A program made the position numbers and the translations under genes. From the NCBI RefSeq assembly GCF_003852545.1, contig NZ_QAJR01000003.1:210144-274143 (forward strand): a DNA stretch of 64,000 bases, given 5' to 3'. The notes below the pieces were generated by a model, which worked only from the letters and a program-made list of their open reading frames with translations, did not search any database and was not told the DNA's origin. Positions 1 to 9,215 of the stretch are shown here, one piece after another (position 1 is the stretch's first letter; each line of letters opens with the position of its first letter). This DNA comes from Acidovorax sp. FJL06. GTDB lineage: Bacteria > Pseudomonadota > Gammaproteobacteria > Burkholderiales > Burkholderiaceae_C.

Positions 1-1594
1 TCTCGATGGCCGCCACATCCTTCTCGATGTTGCCGCCCAGCACGATGTCGGTGCCGCGGCCCGCCATGTTGGTGGCGATGGTGATCATGCCGGCACGGCC
101 GGCCTGGGCCACGATGTCCGCTTCGCGGGCGTGCTGCTTGGCGTTCAGCACCTGGTGCGCCAGGCCTTCCTTGTTCAGCAGCTGGTCAATGATTTCGGAG
201 TTCTCGATCGACGTGGTGCCCACCAGCACGGGCTGGCCGCGCTCGTGGCATTCGCGGATGTCCTTGATGGCGGCTTCGTACTTCTCGCGCGTGGTCTTGT
301 ACACGCGGTCGAGCTGGTCGTCGCGCTTGCTGGGGCGGTTGGGCGGAATGACGGTGGTTTCCAGGCCGTAGATTTCCTGGAACTCGTAGGCCTCGGTATC
401 GGCCGTGCCGGTCATGCCCGCGAGCTTGTTGTACAGGCGGAAATAGTTCTGGAAGGTGATCGAGGCCAGCGTCTGGTTCTCGGCCTGGATGTTCACGCCT
501 TCCTTGGCTTCCACGGCCTGGTGCAGGCCTTCGCTCCAGCGGCGGCCCGACATCAGGCGGCCGGTGAACTCGTCCACGATGACGATCTCGCCGTTTTGCA
601 CCACGTAGTGCTGGTCGCGGTGGTACAGGTGGTTGGCCCGCAGTGCCGCATACAGGTGGTGCATCAGCGTGATGTTGGCCGGGTCGTAGACCGAGGCGCC
701 TTCGGCGATCAGGCCATGGCTGGCCAGCACACGCTCGGCGGTCTCGTGGCCTTGCTCGGTCAGGAACACCTGGTGGCTCTTTTCGTCCACGGTGAAGTCA
801 CCGGGCTTGGTCACGCCCTCGCCCGTGCGCGGGTCGGCTTCGCCTTCCTGGCGCACCAGCAGGGGCACCACCTTGTTCATGGCGATATAGGTAGCGGTGT
901 GGTCTTCGGCCTGGCCGCTGATGATCAGGGGCGTGCGCGCCTCGTCAATCAGGATGGAGTCCACCTCGTCCACGATGGCGAAGTTCAGGCCTTGCTGCAC
1001 GCGGTCGGCGGCCTCATAGACCATGTTGTCGCGCAGGTAGTCAAAACCGTACTCGTTGTTCGTGCCGTAGGTGATGTCGGCGCGGTAGGCCTCCTGCTTT
1101 TGCTCGCGCGGCATGTTGGGCAGGTTGATGCCCACCGTGAGGCCCAGGAAGTTGTACAGGCGCCCCATCCACTGCGCATCGCGGTTGGCGAGGTAATCGT
1201 TCACCGTCACCACGTGCACGCCCTTGCCCGACAAGGCATTGAGGTACACCGGCAGCGTGGCCGTGAGGGTCTTGCCCTCGCCCGTGCGCATTTCGGAAAT
1301 CTTGCCGTAATGCAGCGCCATGCCGCCCAGCATCTGCACATCGAAATGGCGCATCTTCATGATGCGCTTGGAGCCTTCGCGGACCACCGCAAAGGCTTCG
1401 GGGAGGATGTCGTCCAGCGACGCCCCCTTGGCCACGCGCTCCTTGAACTCCTGCGTCTTGGCCTTGAGCTGCTCGTCCGACAGCTTCTCGTACTCAGGCT
1501 CCATCGCATTGATGCGGGACACCGTCTTGCGGTACTGCTTGAGGAGCCGGTCATTGCGGCTGCCGAATATTTTGGTGAGGAAGTTGGTGGCCAT
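1..1594 (-). CDS. secA: Protein translocase subunit SecA (3' part outside window)
   Basis: SecA is the cytoplasmic ATPase that pushes unfolded preproteins through the SecYEG channel. About 531 N-terminal residues are visible, starting [20 protein letters not shown]. The Walker A motif MRTGEGKT lies at about residues 102-109 and the DEAD-type box [12 protein letters not shown] near 207. The window edge falls in the second nucleotide-binding domain ([15 protein letters not shown]). The remainder of NBD2, the helical scaffold and the zinc-binding tail are therefore missing only because of the window cut. The start at 1594 gives the canonical SecA N-terminus. The upstream neighbour on the same strand is an M23 peptidase gene, 136 bp away. 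Confidence 0.97.
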   Translation of the reverse strand, partial: MATNFLTKIFGSRNDRLLKQYRKTVSRINAMEPEYEKLSDEQLKAKTQEFKERVAKGASLDDILPEAFAVVREGSKRIMKMRHFDVQMLGGMALHYGKISEMRTGEGKTLTATLPVYLNALSGKGVHVVTVNDYLANRDAQWMGRLYNFLGLTVGINLPNMPREQKQEAYRADITYGTNNEYGFDYLRDNMVYEAADRVQQGLNFAIVDEVDSILIDEARTPLIISGQAEDHTATYIAMNKVVPLLVRQEGEADPRTGEGVTKPGDFTVDEKSHQVFLTEQGHETAERVLASHGLIAEGASVYDPANITLMHHLYAALRANHLYHRDQHYVVQNGEIVIVDEFTGRLMSGRRWSEGLHQAVEAKEGVNIQAENQTLASITFQNYFRLYNKLAGMTGTADTEAYEFQEIYGLETTVIPPNRPSKRDDQLDRVYKTTREKYEAAIKDIRECHERGQPVLVGTTSIENSEIIDQLLNKEGLAHQVLNAKQHAREADIVAQAGRAGMITIATNMAGRGTDIVLGGNIEKDVAAIE

Positions 1595-1730
1595 GCGAAC
1601 AGGACCGCTTGCCCGCTGCAATCAGCGCGCCAAGCGACCGAAATCCCTAAGATGAATTGAGTTCAGGTGGGTCCTTTGGCCAGGTTTGCAAGCGTTGCAG
1701 CCCCAGGCAATGAACACCGGACCCGCGATT

Positions 1731-2693
1731 TTACCTGCCCGGTGCGGGTGCAGCCCCCCGCGCGACTGCCACCTGTGCATTGGCGGGCGCCCCCCCCGCG
1801 CTCAGGAACTTCTGGGGGTCTTGAAAAACCCCCTGCACCAGCACTTCAAAGTGCAGGTGCGGCCCGGTAGACCGCCCCGTGGTGCCGATCTCGGCGATCT
1901 TCTGCCCCCGGCGCACGATGTCCCCTTGCTTCACAAGGGTACGCGAAGCATGCGCATAGCGGGTTACCAACTGGTTGCCATGGTCCACCTCGATCATGTT
2001 GCCGTAGGCCGGGTGGTACTCCTGCGTCACCACCACCCCCCCTGCTGCCGCCAGGATGGGCGTCCCCGTATCGGCCTGAAAGTCCAGACCGGTGTGCAAG
2101 GCCGACTGGCCGGTGATCGGGTCCAGGCGCCAGCCAAATCCCGACCCCGCAGCCCGCCCGGTCACGGGTGCATGGGTCGGCACCATCTTCTTGCGGATGT
2201 GCTGGTCAAACAGCCGGGATTCGAGCACCGTCATCAGGTCCACCCGCTGGTTGGTCAGGCGCTCCAGCTCGTCGAGGGTGGCTTGCAGCTCCTCCATGGA
2301 CAGGTTGTGCGCACTCACCAGCGCTCCGCCGCGCCCGTCGGTCTTCTGGATGTCCCCCGGCGCCATGCCAGCCAGTCCAAGAACGCGGTCCCCCAAAGAT
2401 TCCAATTGCACCATGCGGGCCTGCATCTCGCCCACACGGCGCGCCATGGCATCGAGGTTGGCGCGCATGAAGCGGTCGCGCTCCGCAAACTCGTCCTTGA
2501 CCACCAGCCGCACCAGAGAGCCGACAATGGGCCAGCCTTCGCGCGCGCCCTTTAGGAACACCCAGTGGTACAAAGTCGCCGCCACCAGCATGAGGCACAG
2601 CGACACCGCCAGCCCCGCCAAGAACAGACGCGTGCCAGACAGATGGATGGCCCGGCTGCGCGCCAACCGGGCGTCCGTGATAATCAAATGCAC
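1731..2693 (-). CDS. M23 family metallopeptidase, membrane-anchored
   Basis: This is a probable murein endopeptidase of the LytM/M23 type acting in the periplasm. The 320-residue protein has one N-terminal membrane segment (about 22-47), then a helical, probably coiled-coil stretch (about 67-160). The C-terminal peptidase domain holds the zinc-site motifs HTGLDF (H200, D204) and HLHFEV (H279, H281). All four expected catalytic or metal positions are present, so it should be active rather than an EnvC-like degenerate activator. It lies between secA and a divergent DciA-like gene. Its exact substrate and partner cannot be told from sequence. Confidence 0.9.
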   Translation of the reverse strand: MHLIITDARLARSRAIHLSGTRLFLAGLAVSLCLMLVAATLYHWVFLKGAREGWPIVGSLVRLVVKDEFAERDRFMRANLDAMARRVGEMQARMVQLESLGDRVLGLAGMAPGDIQKTDGRGGALVSAHNLSMEELQATLDELERLTNQRVDLMTVLESRLFDQHIRKKMVPTHAPVTGRAAGSGFGWRLDPITGQSALHTGLDFQADTGTPILAAAGGVVVTQEYHPAYGNMIEVDHGNQLVTRYAHASRTLVKQGDIVRRGQKIAEIGTTGRSTGPHLHFEVLVQGVFQDPQKFLSAGGAPANAQVAVARGAAPAPGR

Positions 2694-2725
2694 TACGAAT
2701 TCCCCACGCCCGAAGACGCCACACC

Positions 2726-3025
2726 ATGAATCGCCGCCACCACGCTGTCACCGTGCAGCAAGCCAGCGCGGAATCTCCCACGCTGGCCAGGCTCACAGCG
2801 CTGACACGCGACTCTCGTGATCGGCTCAAGGCCATTGAGTTGCTGATTCCCGCCACCCTGCGTCCAGCGATCCAGGCGGGCCCCATCGACGGGGACAGCT
2901 GGTGCCTGCTGGTCAAGAGCAATGCTGCGGCGGCAAAAATACGCCAGCTGCTGCCTGCGTTGCAGGCGCATTTGCGCAGCCGGGGGTGGGAGGTTAACGC
3001 GATTCGCCTGAAAGTTCAAACCTGA
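2726..3025 (+). CDS. DUF721 / DciA-like protein
   Basis: This 99-residue protein matches the DUF721 family, to which the helicase-loading protein DciA belongs. DciA recruits DnaB helicase in bacteria that lack DnaC. The visible family feature is the core around residues 35-95 (IPATLRPAIQAGPIDG, SWCLLVKSNAAAAKIRQLLP, LRSRGWEVNAIRLKV). It is divergent from the M23 gene with only 32 bp between the start codons, so the two promoters must overlap. The family call rests on sequence pattern. The replication role is inferred from family knowledge, and a protein this short contains only the domain. Confidence 0.7.
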   Translation: MNRRHHAVTVQQASAESPTLARLTALTRDSRDRLKAIELLIPATLRPAIQAGPIDGDSWCLLVKSNAAAAKIRQLLPALQAHLRSRGWEVNAIRLKVQT

Positions 3026-3073
3026 CGGTCAACGCCAGAACCAGGGAATGCAGAAGAAAGCAAGAAGAATGGA

Positions 3074-3149
3074 TGGTGCCGGTTGTCGGAATCGAACTGA
3101 CGACCTACCGCTTACAAGGCGGGTGCTCTACCAACTGAGCTAAACCGGC
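3074..3149 (-). tRNA. tRNA-Thr (TGT anticodon)
   Basis: Read on the minus strand this is a 76-nt cloverleaf with acceptor arm GCCGGTT/AACCGGC, D arm GCTC/GAGC, anticodon loop CTTGTAA (anticodon TGT), T loop TTCGATT and an encoded CCA end. It decodes ACA and related threonine codons. The first base pair of the anticodon stem appears to be a C-U mismatch. The rest pairs normally. It stands alone between the DciA-like gene and sspB. Confidence 0.96.
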
Positions 3150-3197
3150 GAAGGCAGCATTTTATCCTGTAAATGCCGCCCCAATTTTGAAACAGCG

Positions 3198-3716
3198 CTA
3201 TTTGACGCGCTTGAGCGAAGGCCGCGCCCCGCCCGATGCGGGAGGCGGCCGGGGCGCATCACCGCCGTCTTCCTTGCCCCCCTCTTCGCTTCCTACCAAC
3301 TGAACCACCCGGTCGTCCGAGGGCGCAGGAACTGCTGCCACAGGTGCGGGCGCCTGTGCCAGCACGGGGGAGACATCGCCACCCGTCAGCATATCCACCG
3401 GAGGGGGAAACGCCATGCCCTGGCCATTTTCACGGGCATAGATCGCGATCACCCGGCCCACGGGCACCAGGATCTCACGGGGCTTGCCACCGAAGCGGGC
3501 CTTGAACTCGATGAAGTCATTGCCCAGCTGCAGCGCGCTCGTGGCATCAAAGCTGATGTTCAGCACGATCTCGCCGTCCTTCACATACTCACGCGGTACC
3601 TGCACGGAATCGTCCACGCGCACCGCGACATAGGGTGTGAACCCGTTGTCGGTGCACCACTCGTACAAGGCACGAATGAGGTAGGGGCGCGTGGAGGTCG
3701 ATTCCTGTGCGGTCAT
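3198..3716 (-). CDS. sspB: ClpXP specificity-enhancing factor SspB
   Basis: SspB is the adaptor that delivers ssrA-tagged proteins to ClpXP. The 172-residue protein has the conserved N-terminal binding domain (RPYLIRALYEWCTDNG, then PYVAVRVDD and VLNISFDATSALQLGND). A low-complexity acidic and proline-rich linker follows, ending in a short basic tail (ARPSLKRVK) that fits the ClpX-binding XB motif. It lies 52 bp downstream of sspA on the same strand, the usual sspAB arrangement. Confidence 0.95.
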   Translation of the reverse strand: MTAQESTSTRPYLIRALYEWCTDNGFTPYVAVRVDDSVQVPREYVKDGEIVLNISFDATSALQLGNDFIEFKARFGGKPREILVPVGRVIAIYARENGQGMAFPPPVDMLTGGDVSPVLAQAPAPVAAVPAPSDDRVVQLVGSEEGGKEDGGDAPRPPPASGGARPSLKRVK

Positions 3717-3768
3717 GTCAATGGATGGCAGCTGCGTGGGTAAAAAAATAAAGGAGGCGGGCCGCAGA

Positions 3769-4380
3769 TTACTTGCGCATGACCTTTTCGGACGGCGTCA
3801 GCGCCTCGATGTAGGCCGGGCGCGAGAAGATGCGCTCGGCGTACTTGAGCAGCGGCGCTGCGTTCTTGGAAAGGTCGATGCCGTAGTAGTCCAGGCGCCA
3901 CAGCAGCGGAGCAATGGCCACGTCCAGCATGGAGAAGTTGTCGCCCAGCATGTACTTGTTCTTGAGGAACACCGGGGCCAGTTGCGTGAGACGGTCGCGG
4001 ATATGGGCGCGGGCCTTCTCCAGCGCCTTCTCGTTGCCCTTGGTCGCACGCGATTCGAGCGTGTTCACATGCACGAACAGCTCCTTCTCGAAGTTGAGCA
4101 GGAACAGGCGCACGCGGGCACGGTCCACCGGGTCGCCAGGCATCAGCTGGGGGTGAGGGAAGCGCTCGTCGATGTACTCGTTGATGATGTTCGATTCGTA
4201 CAGGATCAGGTCGCGCTCGACCAGGATGGGCACCTGGCCGTACGGGTTCATCACGCTGATGTCTTCGGGCTTGTTGTACAGGTCCACATCGCGGATTTCA
4301 AAGTCCATGCCCTTTTCGAACAGGACAAAGCGGCAGCGGTGGGAGAAGGGACAGGTCGTACCCGAGTAAAGCACCATCAT
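3769..4380 (-). CDS. sspA: Stringent starvation protein A (GST fold)
   Basis: SspA is an RNA-polymerase-associated regulator with a glutathione S-transferase fold. The 203-residue protein opens MMVLYSGTTCPFSHRCRFVL with the thioredoxin-like N-terminal domain, and has the GST-type segment PYGQVPILVERDLILYESNIINEYID. The helical C-terminal domain includes NFSMLDVAIAPLLWRLDYYG. Length and order fit the family. It is followed by sspB. A hairpin between its start and petC separates it from the bc1 operon upstream. Confidence 0.95.
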   Translation of the reverse strand: MMVLYSGTTCPFSHRCRFVLFEKGMDFEIRDVDLYNKPEDISVMNPYGQVPILVERDLILYESNIINEYIDERFPHPQLMPGDPVDRARVRLFLLNFEKELFVHVNTLESRATKGNEKALEKARAHIRDRLTQLAPVFLKNKYMLGDNFSMLDVAIAPLLWRLDYYGIDLSKNAAPLLKYAERIFSRPAYIEALTPSEKVMRK

Positions 4381-4401
4381 GGTGGGAGGCTCCTAAAAAT
4401 C

Positions 4402-4432
4402 AAAAGAGTGGGAGCCCAAAGCGCCCACTCTG
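4402..4432 (-). terminator. Probable terminator after petABC
   Basis: AGAGTGGG and CCCACTCT form an 8-bp stem (4405-4412 with 4424-4431). On the minus strand it is followed by TTTTGATTTTT. It lies 58 bp past the petC stop and just before sspA, so it should end the bc1 transcript. Confidence 0.7.
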
Positions 4433-4489
4433 CAAACAATCCAGCAGCACCCCGAAGGGCGCCTTGTCAAGGATTTGCGGCTCGTGCTG

Positions 4490-5251
4490 TTACTTCACGT
4501 CCTTCCAGAAGGCTGCGTTCAACCTCCAGGCGATGACGGTGAAAACACCGAGGAAGATCAGCACCCACACGCCAACTCGGACGCGGGTATTCTGGGCCGG
4601 CTCGCCCATCCACTGCAGGTAGTTCACCAGGTCACCCACGGTCTGGTCGAACTGCAGCGGGGTCATCGTGCCGGGCTTGACCTGCTCCCAACCCTTGAAG
4701 ACCTGGGTCTTGTGGCCGTGGCTCTCATGCTCTTCGAACACGGGGCGGCGGTCGCCCTGCATCTCCCACAGCACATGGGGCATGCCCACACTCGGGAAAG
4801 CCAGGTTGTTCCAGCCGGTGGCCTTGGTGTCGTCGCGGTAGAAGGTACGCAGGAAGGTGTAGAGGTAATCTGCACCCGTGCCGCCGTGGCCGGCGCGCGA
4901 ACGTGCGATCACGGTCAGGTCGGGCGGGTTGGCGCCGAACCATTCCTTGGCCTGCTTGGGATCGATGGACGCCTTCATGGTCTCACCGACCTTGTCGGTG
5001 GTGAACAGCAGGTTGTCCTTGATCTGCTGCTCGGTCAGGCCGATGTCGCGCAGGCGGTTGAAGCGCATGAACGCAGCCGAATGGCAGCTCAGGCAGTAGT
5101 TGACGAACACCTTGGCGCCGTTTTGCAGCGAGGCCAGGTCGTTGGTCTTGTTGGGCGCCTTGTCCCAGGCGATGGTGTCACCACCCGAAGCATGGGCCGC
5201 ACCAGCAGCCAAGCCCACAGCGGCGATCAACGTGAGGATGATTTTCTTCAT
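4490..5251 (-). CDS. petC: Ubiquinol-cytochrome c reductase, cytochrome c1
   Basis: This is the c-type haem subunit of the bc1 complex, which passes electrons from the Rieske protein to soluble cytochrome c. The 253-residue precursor has a Sec signal peptide (1-21, ending AHA), the haem-binding motif CLSCH at C53-C56-H57, and a likely axial methionine region (PSVGMPHVLWEMQGDRR). A C-terminal membrane anchor (VWVLIFLGVFTVIAWRL) precedes a short cytoplasmic basic tail. It is the last gene of petABC, 17 bp after petB. Confidence 0.97.
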   Translation of the reverse strand: MKKIILTLIAAVGLAAGAAHASGGDTIAWDKAPNKTNDLASLQNGAKVFVNYCLSCHSAAFMRFNRLRDIGLTEQQIKDNLLFTTDKVGETMKASIDPKQAKEWFGANPPDLTVIARSRAGHGGTGADYLYTFLRTFYRDDTKATGWNNLAFPSVGMPHVLWEMQGDRRPVFEEHESHGHKTQVFKGWEQVKPGTMTPLQFDQTVGDLVNYLQWMGEPAQNTRVRVGVWVLIFLGVFTVIAWRLNAAFWKDVK

Positions 5252-5268
5252 TGTTGTTGTCTCCAGGC

Positions 5269-6699
5269 TCAGTGCGCCACAAAGGTCACGCGGTCAGGCA
5301 CGGGCTTGGTTTCACCAATGCGGCTCCACCAGGGCATCAGCAGGAAGAAGCCGAAGTAGAACAGGGTTCCCACCTGCGACACGCGCTCGCCGATGGGCGA
5401 CGGAGGCTGCACACCCAGGTAGCCCAGGATCAGGAAGTTGATCACGAAGATGCCGTAGAGGTACTTGTGCCAGTCAGGGCGGTAGCGGATCGACTTGACA
5501 GGGCTGAAGTCCAGCCAGGGCAGGAAGAACAGGATGATCACCGCGCCCCCCATCACCACCACACCCCAGAACTTGGCATCGATCGACAGCATCAGCAGCA
5601 CGACCACCACGGCGGCCCCGGCAATGCCGGCCTTGATAAAGCTGGGCAGCTTCGCCTTGAGCACACCGAAACCAGCACCGGCCAGCACGCACAGGATCAG
5701 GGCGTACATCATCTCGCTGGTGATGGCACGCAGCATCGAATAGAACGGCGTGAAGTACCAGACTGGCGCGATGTGTGCAGGCGTCTTGAGCGGATCGGCC
5801 GGGATGAAGTTGTTGTATTCGAGGAAGTAGCCACCGAACTCGGGTGCAAAGAACACCACGGCCGTGAACGCCATCAGGAACATGCTCAGGGCAAAAATGT
5901 CATGCACCGTGTAGTAAGGATGGAACGGCACGCCATCGAGCGGCTTGCCATTGGCATCCTTGGGCGCCTTGGGGCCCTTGATTTCCACGCCGTCGGGGTT
6001 GTTGGAGCCCACGTCGTGCAGCGCCAGCAAGTGCGCCACCACCAGGCCCAGCAGCACCAGCGGCACAGCGATCACGTGGAAGCTGAAGAAGCGGTTCAGC
6101 GTGGCGTCGCCCACCACGTAGTCGCCACGGATCAGCAGCGCGAGGTCGGGGCCGATGAACGGGATGGCGGCGAACAAGTTCACGATCACCTGGGCACCCC
6201 AGTAGGACATCTGGCCCCAGGGCAGCAGGTAGCCCATGAAGGCCTCGGCCATCAGGCACAGGAAAATCGCGCAGCCGAAGATCCAGACCAACTCGCGCGG
6301 CTTGCGGTAGCTGCCGTAGATGAGGCCGCGGAACATGTGCAGGTACACCACCACGAAGAACGCCGAGGCGCCCGTGGAGTGCATGTAGCGGATCAGCCAG
6401 CCCCAGGGCACATCGCGCATGATGTACTCGACCGAAGCGAACGCCAGACTGGCGTCGGGCTTGTAGTGCATGACCAGGAAGATGCCGGTCACGATCTGGA
6501 TCACCAGAACGACCAGCGCGAGCGAGCCGAAGATGTACCAGAAATTGAAGTTCTTCGGAGCGTAGTACTCCGACATGTGCACCTTGTAGGCGTCAAAGGC
6601 CGTGGGGAACCGGTTTTCGAACCAGTTCGTGACCTTGGCGCCTGCCGAGGCGTTGGGAGAGATTTCTTTGAATTCGTGGGCCATGTCGTTCTCCGTCAA
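5269..6699 (-). CDS. petB: Ubiquinol-cytochrome c reductase, cytochrome b
   Basis: This is the multi-span haem b subunit of the bc1 complex that forms the quinol oxidation and quinone reduction sites. The 476-residue protein has the typical cytochrome b segments: GWLIRYMHSTGASAFFVVVY near the first haem ligands, MGYLLPWGQMSYWGAQV, and the Qo-site PDW-loop equivalent PEFGGYFLEYNN. C-terminal helices follow. Its start overlaps the petA stop by 4 nt (6696-6699), so the two genes are translationally coupled. The C-terminal extension past eight helices is normal for the single-gene proteobacterial form. Confidence 0.97.
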   Translation of the reverse strand: MTENDMAHEFKEISPNASAGAKVTNWFENRFPTAFDAYKVHMSEYYAPKNFNFWYIFGSLALVVLVIQIVTGIFLVMHYKPDASLAFASVEYIMRDVPWGWLIRYMHSTGASAFFVVVYLHMFRGLIYGSYRKPRELVWIFGCAIFLCLMAEAFMGYLLPWGQMSYWGAQVIVNLFAAIPFIGPDLALLIRGDYVVGDATLNRFFSFHVIAVPLVLLGLVVAHLLALHDVGSNNPDGVEIKGPKAPKDANGKPLDGVPFHPYYTVHDIFALSMFLMAFTAVVFFAPEFGGYFLEYNNFIPADPLKTPAHIAPVWYFTPFYSMLRAITSEMMYALILCVLAGAGFGVLKAKLPSFIKAGIAGAAVVVVLLMLSIDAKFWGVVVMGGAVIILFFLPWLDFSPVKSIRYRPDWHKYLYGIFVINFLILGYLGVQPPSPIGERVSQVGTLFYFGFFLLMPWWSRIGETKPVPDRVTFVAH

Positions 6700-7295
6700 G
6701 CCTTCTTGTCTTCGCCGATCACGAGGCGCGTGTCGGACAGGTACATGTGCGGAGGGACTTCAAGGTTGTCAGGCGCGGGCTTGTTCTTGAACACGCGGCC
6801 GGCCATGTCGAAGGTGGAGCCGTGGCAGGGGCACAGGAAGCCGCCCTTCCAGTCGTCGGGCAGCGAAGGCTGGGCACCGGGCTGGAACTTGTCGGACGGA
6901 GAGCAACCCAAGTGCGAGCAGATGCCCACACCCACGAAAATTTCCGGCTTGATGGAACGTGCTTCGTTGCGCGCGTACTCGGGGGTCAGCTCGGAGGGCT
7001 TGCGCTCCGACTTGGGGTCTGCCAGCTGACCATCGAGCTTGGACAACTCGGCCAGCTGCTCGGGCGTGCGCTTGATGATCCAGACGGGCTTGCCGCGCCA
7101 CTCCACGGTAACTTTCTCACCCGGCTTGAGGGCAGAAATATCCACCTCGACCGCAGCCCCGGCGGCTTTTGCGCGCTCGGAGGGCTGGAAGGTACTCACG
7201 AAAGGGACGGCAGTTGCCACGCCGCCCACCGCACCAGCACAGGCTGACGTGATGATCCACGTCCGCTTGCTGGAGTCGATTGGAGTGTCACTCAT
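6696..7295 (-). CDS. petA: Ubiquinol-cytochrome c reductase, Rieske iron-sulfur subunit
   Basis: This is the Rieske [2Fe-2S] protein of the bc1 complex. The 199-residue protein has an N-terminal uncleaved membrane and Tat-type anchor (KRTWIITSACAGAVGGVAT). The soluble cluster domain carries both ligand boxes, CSHLGCS and CPCHGS, which supply the Cys-His ligands and the structural disulfide. It is the first gene of petABC and is divergent from mscL across a 152-bp gap, where the operon promoter should lie. Confidence 0.97.
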   Translation of the reverse strand: MSDTPIDSSKRTWIITSACAGAVGGVATAVPFVSTFQPSERAKAAGAAVEVDISALKPGEKVTVEWRGKPVWIIKRTPEQLAELSKLDGQLADPKSERKPSELTPEYARNEARSIKPEIFVGVGICSHLGCSPSDKFQPGAQPSLPDDWKGGFLCPCHGSTFDMAGRVFKNKPAPDNLEVPPHMYLSDTRLVIGEDKKA

Positions 7296-7447
7296 GGGGA
7301 TCCTCGATTGATCATCGCTAGATTGGGGTCAACCGCGAATTGTAGCGGAGTGAAAATGGTTATTTCAAAGCGGTTGTCTGTCTTGACAGCCCATTGTGCT
7401 GAGCAATACTCCTGCATCAACATCCATTCACGCAAGGAGCAACCAAC

Positions 7448-7882
7448 ATGGGGATGATGCAAGAGTTCAGAGAGTTCGCGGTCAAGGGCAACGTGGTGGA
7501 CCTCGCCGTGGGCGTGATCATTGGCGGCGCCTTCGGCAAGATTGTGGATTCGGTGGTGTCCGACCTCATCATGCCGGTGGTGGGGCTGGTGTTCGGCAAG
7601 CTCGATTTCTCCAACCTGTTCGTGGTGTTGGGCAGCATTCCGCCGGGCACAGGCACCACGCTGGACGCGCTCAAGAAGGCCGGCGTGCCGGTGTTTGCCT
7701 ATGGCAACTTCCTCACGGTGGCCGTCAATTTTTTCATCCTGGCGTTCATCATCTTCATGATGATCAAGCAGATCAACCGCCTCAAGCGCGAAACCCCGGC
7801 CCCAGCCGCGCCTGAAGCCCCGGCCGCGCCGCCGGAAGACATCGTGCTGCTGCGCGAAATCCGGGACAGCCTGAAAAAGTAA
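7448..7882 (+). CDS. mscL: Large-conductance mechanosensitive channel
   Basis: MscL is the inner-membrane safety valve that opens under high membrane tension during osmotic downshock. The 144-residue protein begins [20 protein letters not shown], the conserved amphipathic N-terminus, followed by the pore helix TM1 ([20 protein letters not shown]) and TM2 ([20 protein letters not shown]). A charged C-terminal helix follows. The start at 7448 is preceded by a good ribosome site (AAGGAGC). It is divergent from petA and convergent with pdxA. Confidence 0.97.
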   Translation: MGMMQEFREFAVKGNVVDLAVGVIIGGAFGKIVDSVVSDLIMPVVGLVFGKLDFSNLFVVLGSIPPGTGTTLDALKKAGVPVFAYGNFLTVAVNFFILAFIIFMMIKQINRLKRETPAPAAPEAPAAPPEDIVLLREIRDSLKK

Positions 7883-7908
7883 ACACCCCCTGAGTCGCTT
7901 CGCGCCTT

Positions 7909-7947
7909 CCCCCTCTCTCGCATGGCTACGCCATGCGAGAGAGGGGG
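7909..7947. terminator. Perfect 18-bp hairpin between mscL and pdxA
   Basis: CCCCCTCTCTCGCATGGC pairs perfectly with its complement around a 3-nt TAC loop. It lies between two convergent genes and could stop both transcripts, although no long T run follows. A GC-rich block (about 7948-8030) of C/G runs follows it and may fold further. Confidence 0.55.
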
Positions 7948-8063
7948 ACGCCCCCAGCGCGGCGGGGCGGCCCTTGCGCGGGGGCGCTGGCCCAGGGCGC
8001 GCCAGTGGCACAGGCTGCGCGCGTCCCGTAACCGGGGTGACATGCAGCAGGAACACCGACCCG

Positions 8064-9092
8064 CTACGCGGACAGCTGGCGGGCCATGCGCACGGCCTCT
8101 ACCAGGCTGGATGCGTCGGCAATGCCCTGCCCCGCGATGTCGAACGCCGTGCCATGGTCCGGGCTGGTGCGCACCAGGGGCAGGCCCAGCGTCACATTCA
8201 CCCCCTTGTCCACGCCCAGGTACTTCACCGGGATCAGCCCCTGGTCGTGGTACATCGCAACCACCGCATCGAACTCGCCCGCGCGCTGCGGCGTGCTGCG
8301 TGCGCGCATGAACACCGTGTCGGGCGCGAACGGGCCGTGCACATCGAGCCCCTGCACGCGCGCAGCGGCGATGGCCGGCGCGATCACCTCCAGCTCCTCG
8401 CGGCCAAACAGCCCACCTTCGCCCGCATGGGGGTTCAGCCCCGCCACGGCAATCCGCGGCACACGGCCCAGGCTGCGCTGCAACGCGGCATGGGTGATCT
8501 GCAGCGTCTGCAGCACGTTGTCCTGGGTGACAGCCTCGATGGCATCGCGCAGCGACACATGGATGCTGACCAGCACGGTGCGCAGCTCATCGTTGGCCAA
8601 CATCATGCGCACCGGCATCCGGGCCAGCGGCACGCCCTGGTGGGCTGCGGCCTCGGCCTGCAGCAGTTCGGTGTGCCCCGGAAAATCCACACCCGCAGCG
8701 GACAACGCCTCCTTGTGCAGGGGCGCCGTGACCAGCGCCGCCACCTCGCCGCGCAAGGCCGTGCGGGCCGCCCAGACCACACAGTCGGCCGCCGCCCGCC
8801 CTGCTGCAGCGCTGACCTGGCCCCAGGGCTGGGGCCCGGGGATACCCGGCACCGGCAGCACGGGCACGCAGCGGGGCGGCATGGCCAGCGCCTCATGCGG
8901 CGCACCGATCTGCGCCACCGGCAAGCCTCCGATGCCCGGCCGCGCAATGGCCTGGGCCGCGCGCCGCAGGGTCGCCACATCGCCCACCACAAAACAATGG
9001 CGCAGCACCTCGGGCGCGTCGCGGAAGGCCTTGGCCACGATTTCGGGGCCGATGCCGGCGGGATCTCCCTGGGTGATGGCGATGGGGTTCAT
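8064..9092 (-). CDS. pdxA: 4-hydroxythreonine-4-phosphate dehydrogenase
   Basis: PdxA oxidises 4-phosphooxy-threonine in the DXP-dependent pyridoxal phosphate pathway. The 342-residue protein starts MNPIAITQGDPAGIGPEIVA, the family signature. It shows the expected metal and substrate segments VTAPLHKEALSAAGVDFPGH, GLNPHAGEGGLFG and VVAMYHDQGLIPVKYLG, whose histidines are the usual divalent-metal ligands. Length is normal. It is convergent with mscL. One copy of the dispersed AGCTAT-type repeat lies just upstream of its start. Confidence 0.96.
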   Translation of the reverse strand: MNPIAITQGDPAGIGPEIVAKAFRDAPEVLRHCFVVGDVATLRRAAQAIARPGIGGLPVAQIGAPHEALAMPPRCVPVLPVPGIPGPQPWGQVSAAAGRAAADCVVWAARTALRGEVAALVTAPLHKEALSAAGVDFPGHTELLQAEAAAHQGVPLARMPVRMMLANDELRTVLVSIHVSLRDAIEAVTQDNVLQTLQITHAALQRSLGRVPRIAVAGLNPHAGEGGLFGREELEVIAPAIAAARVQGLDVHGPFAPDTVFMRARSTPQRAGEFDAVVAMYHDQGLIPVKYLGVDKGVNVTLGLPLVRTSPDHGTAFDIAGQGIADASSLVEAVRMARQLSA

Positions 9093-9113
9093 GGTGTTGA
9101 AGGCCTTTTTGCT

Positions 9114-9157
9114 GCTAGGGTGCTATCAGAAAGCCCAAGAAGCTATGAATAAGTGAG
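9114..9157. repeat. Dispersed intergenic repeat, copy A
   Basis: This copy reads CTAGGGTGCTATC, then GCCCAAGAAGCTATGAATAAGTGAG. It shares the CAAGAAGCTAT..ATAAGTGAG core with the copy at 27277-27320. It sits between pdxA and the Nif3-like gene. Confidence 0.6.
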
Positions 9158-9215
9158 CACATCACACCACGCGGCCGCGTACAGCCGCCACGGGATGCAA
9201 GGGTGCAACAGGCGG

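Noticed and set aside
7292-8056. A 254-codon minus-strand frame covering mscL.
   Set aside because: It overlaps mscL entirely on the other strand, and its composition is that of a shadow frame. MscL is clear by sequence.
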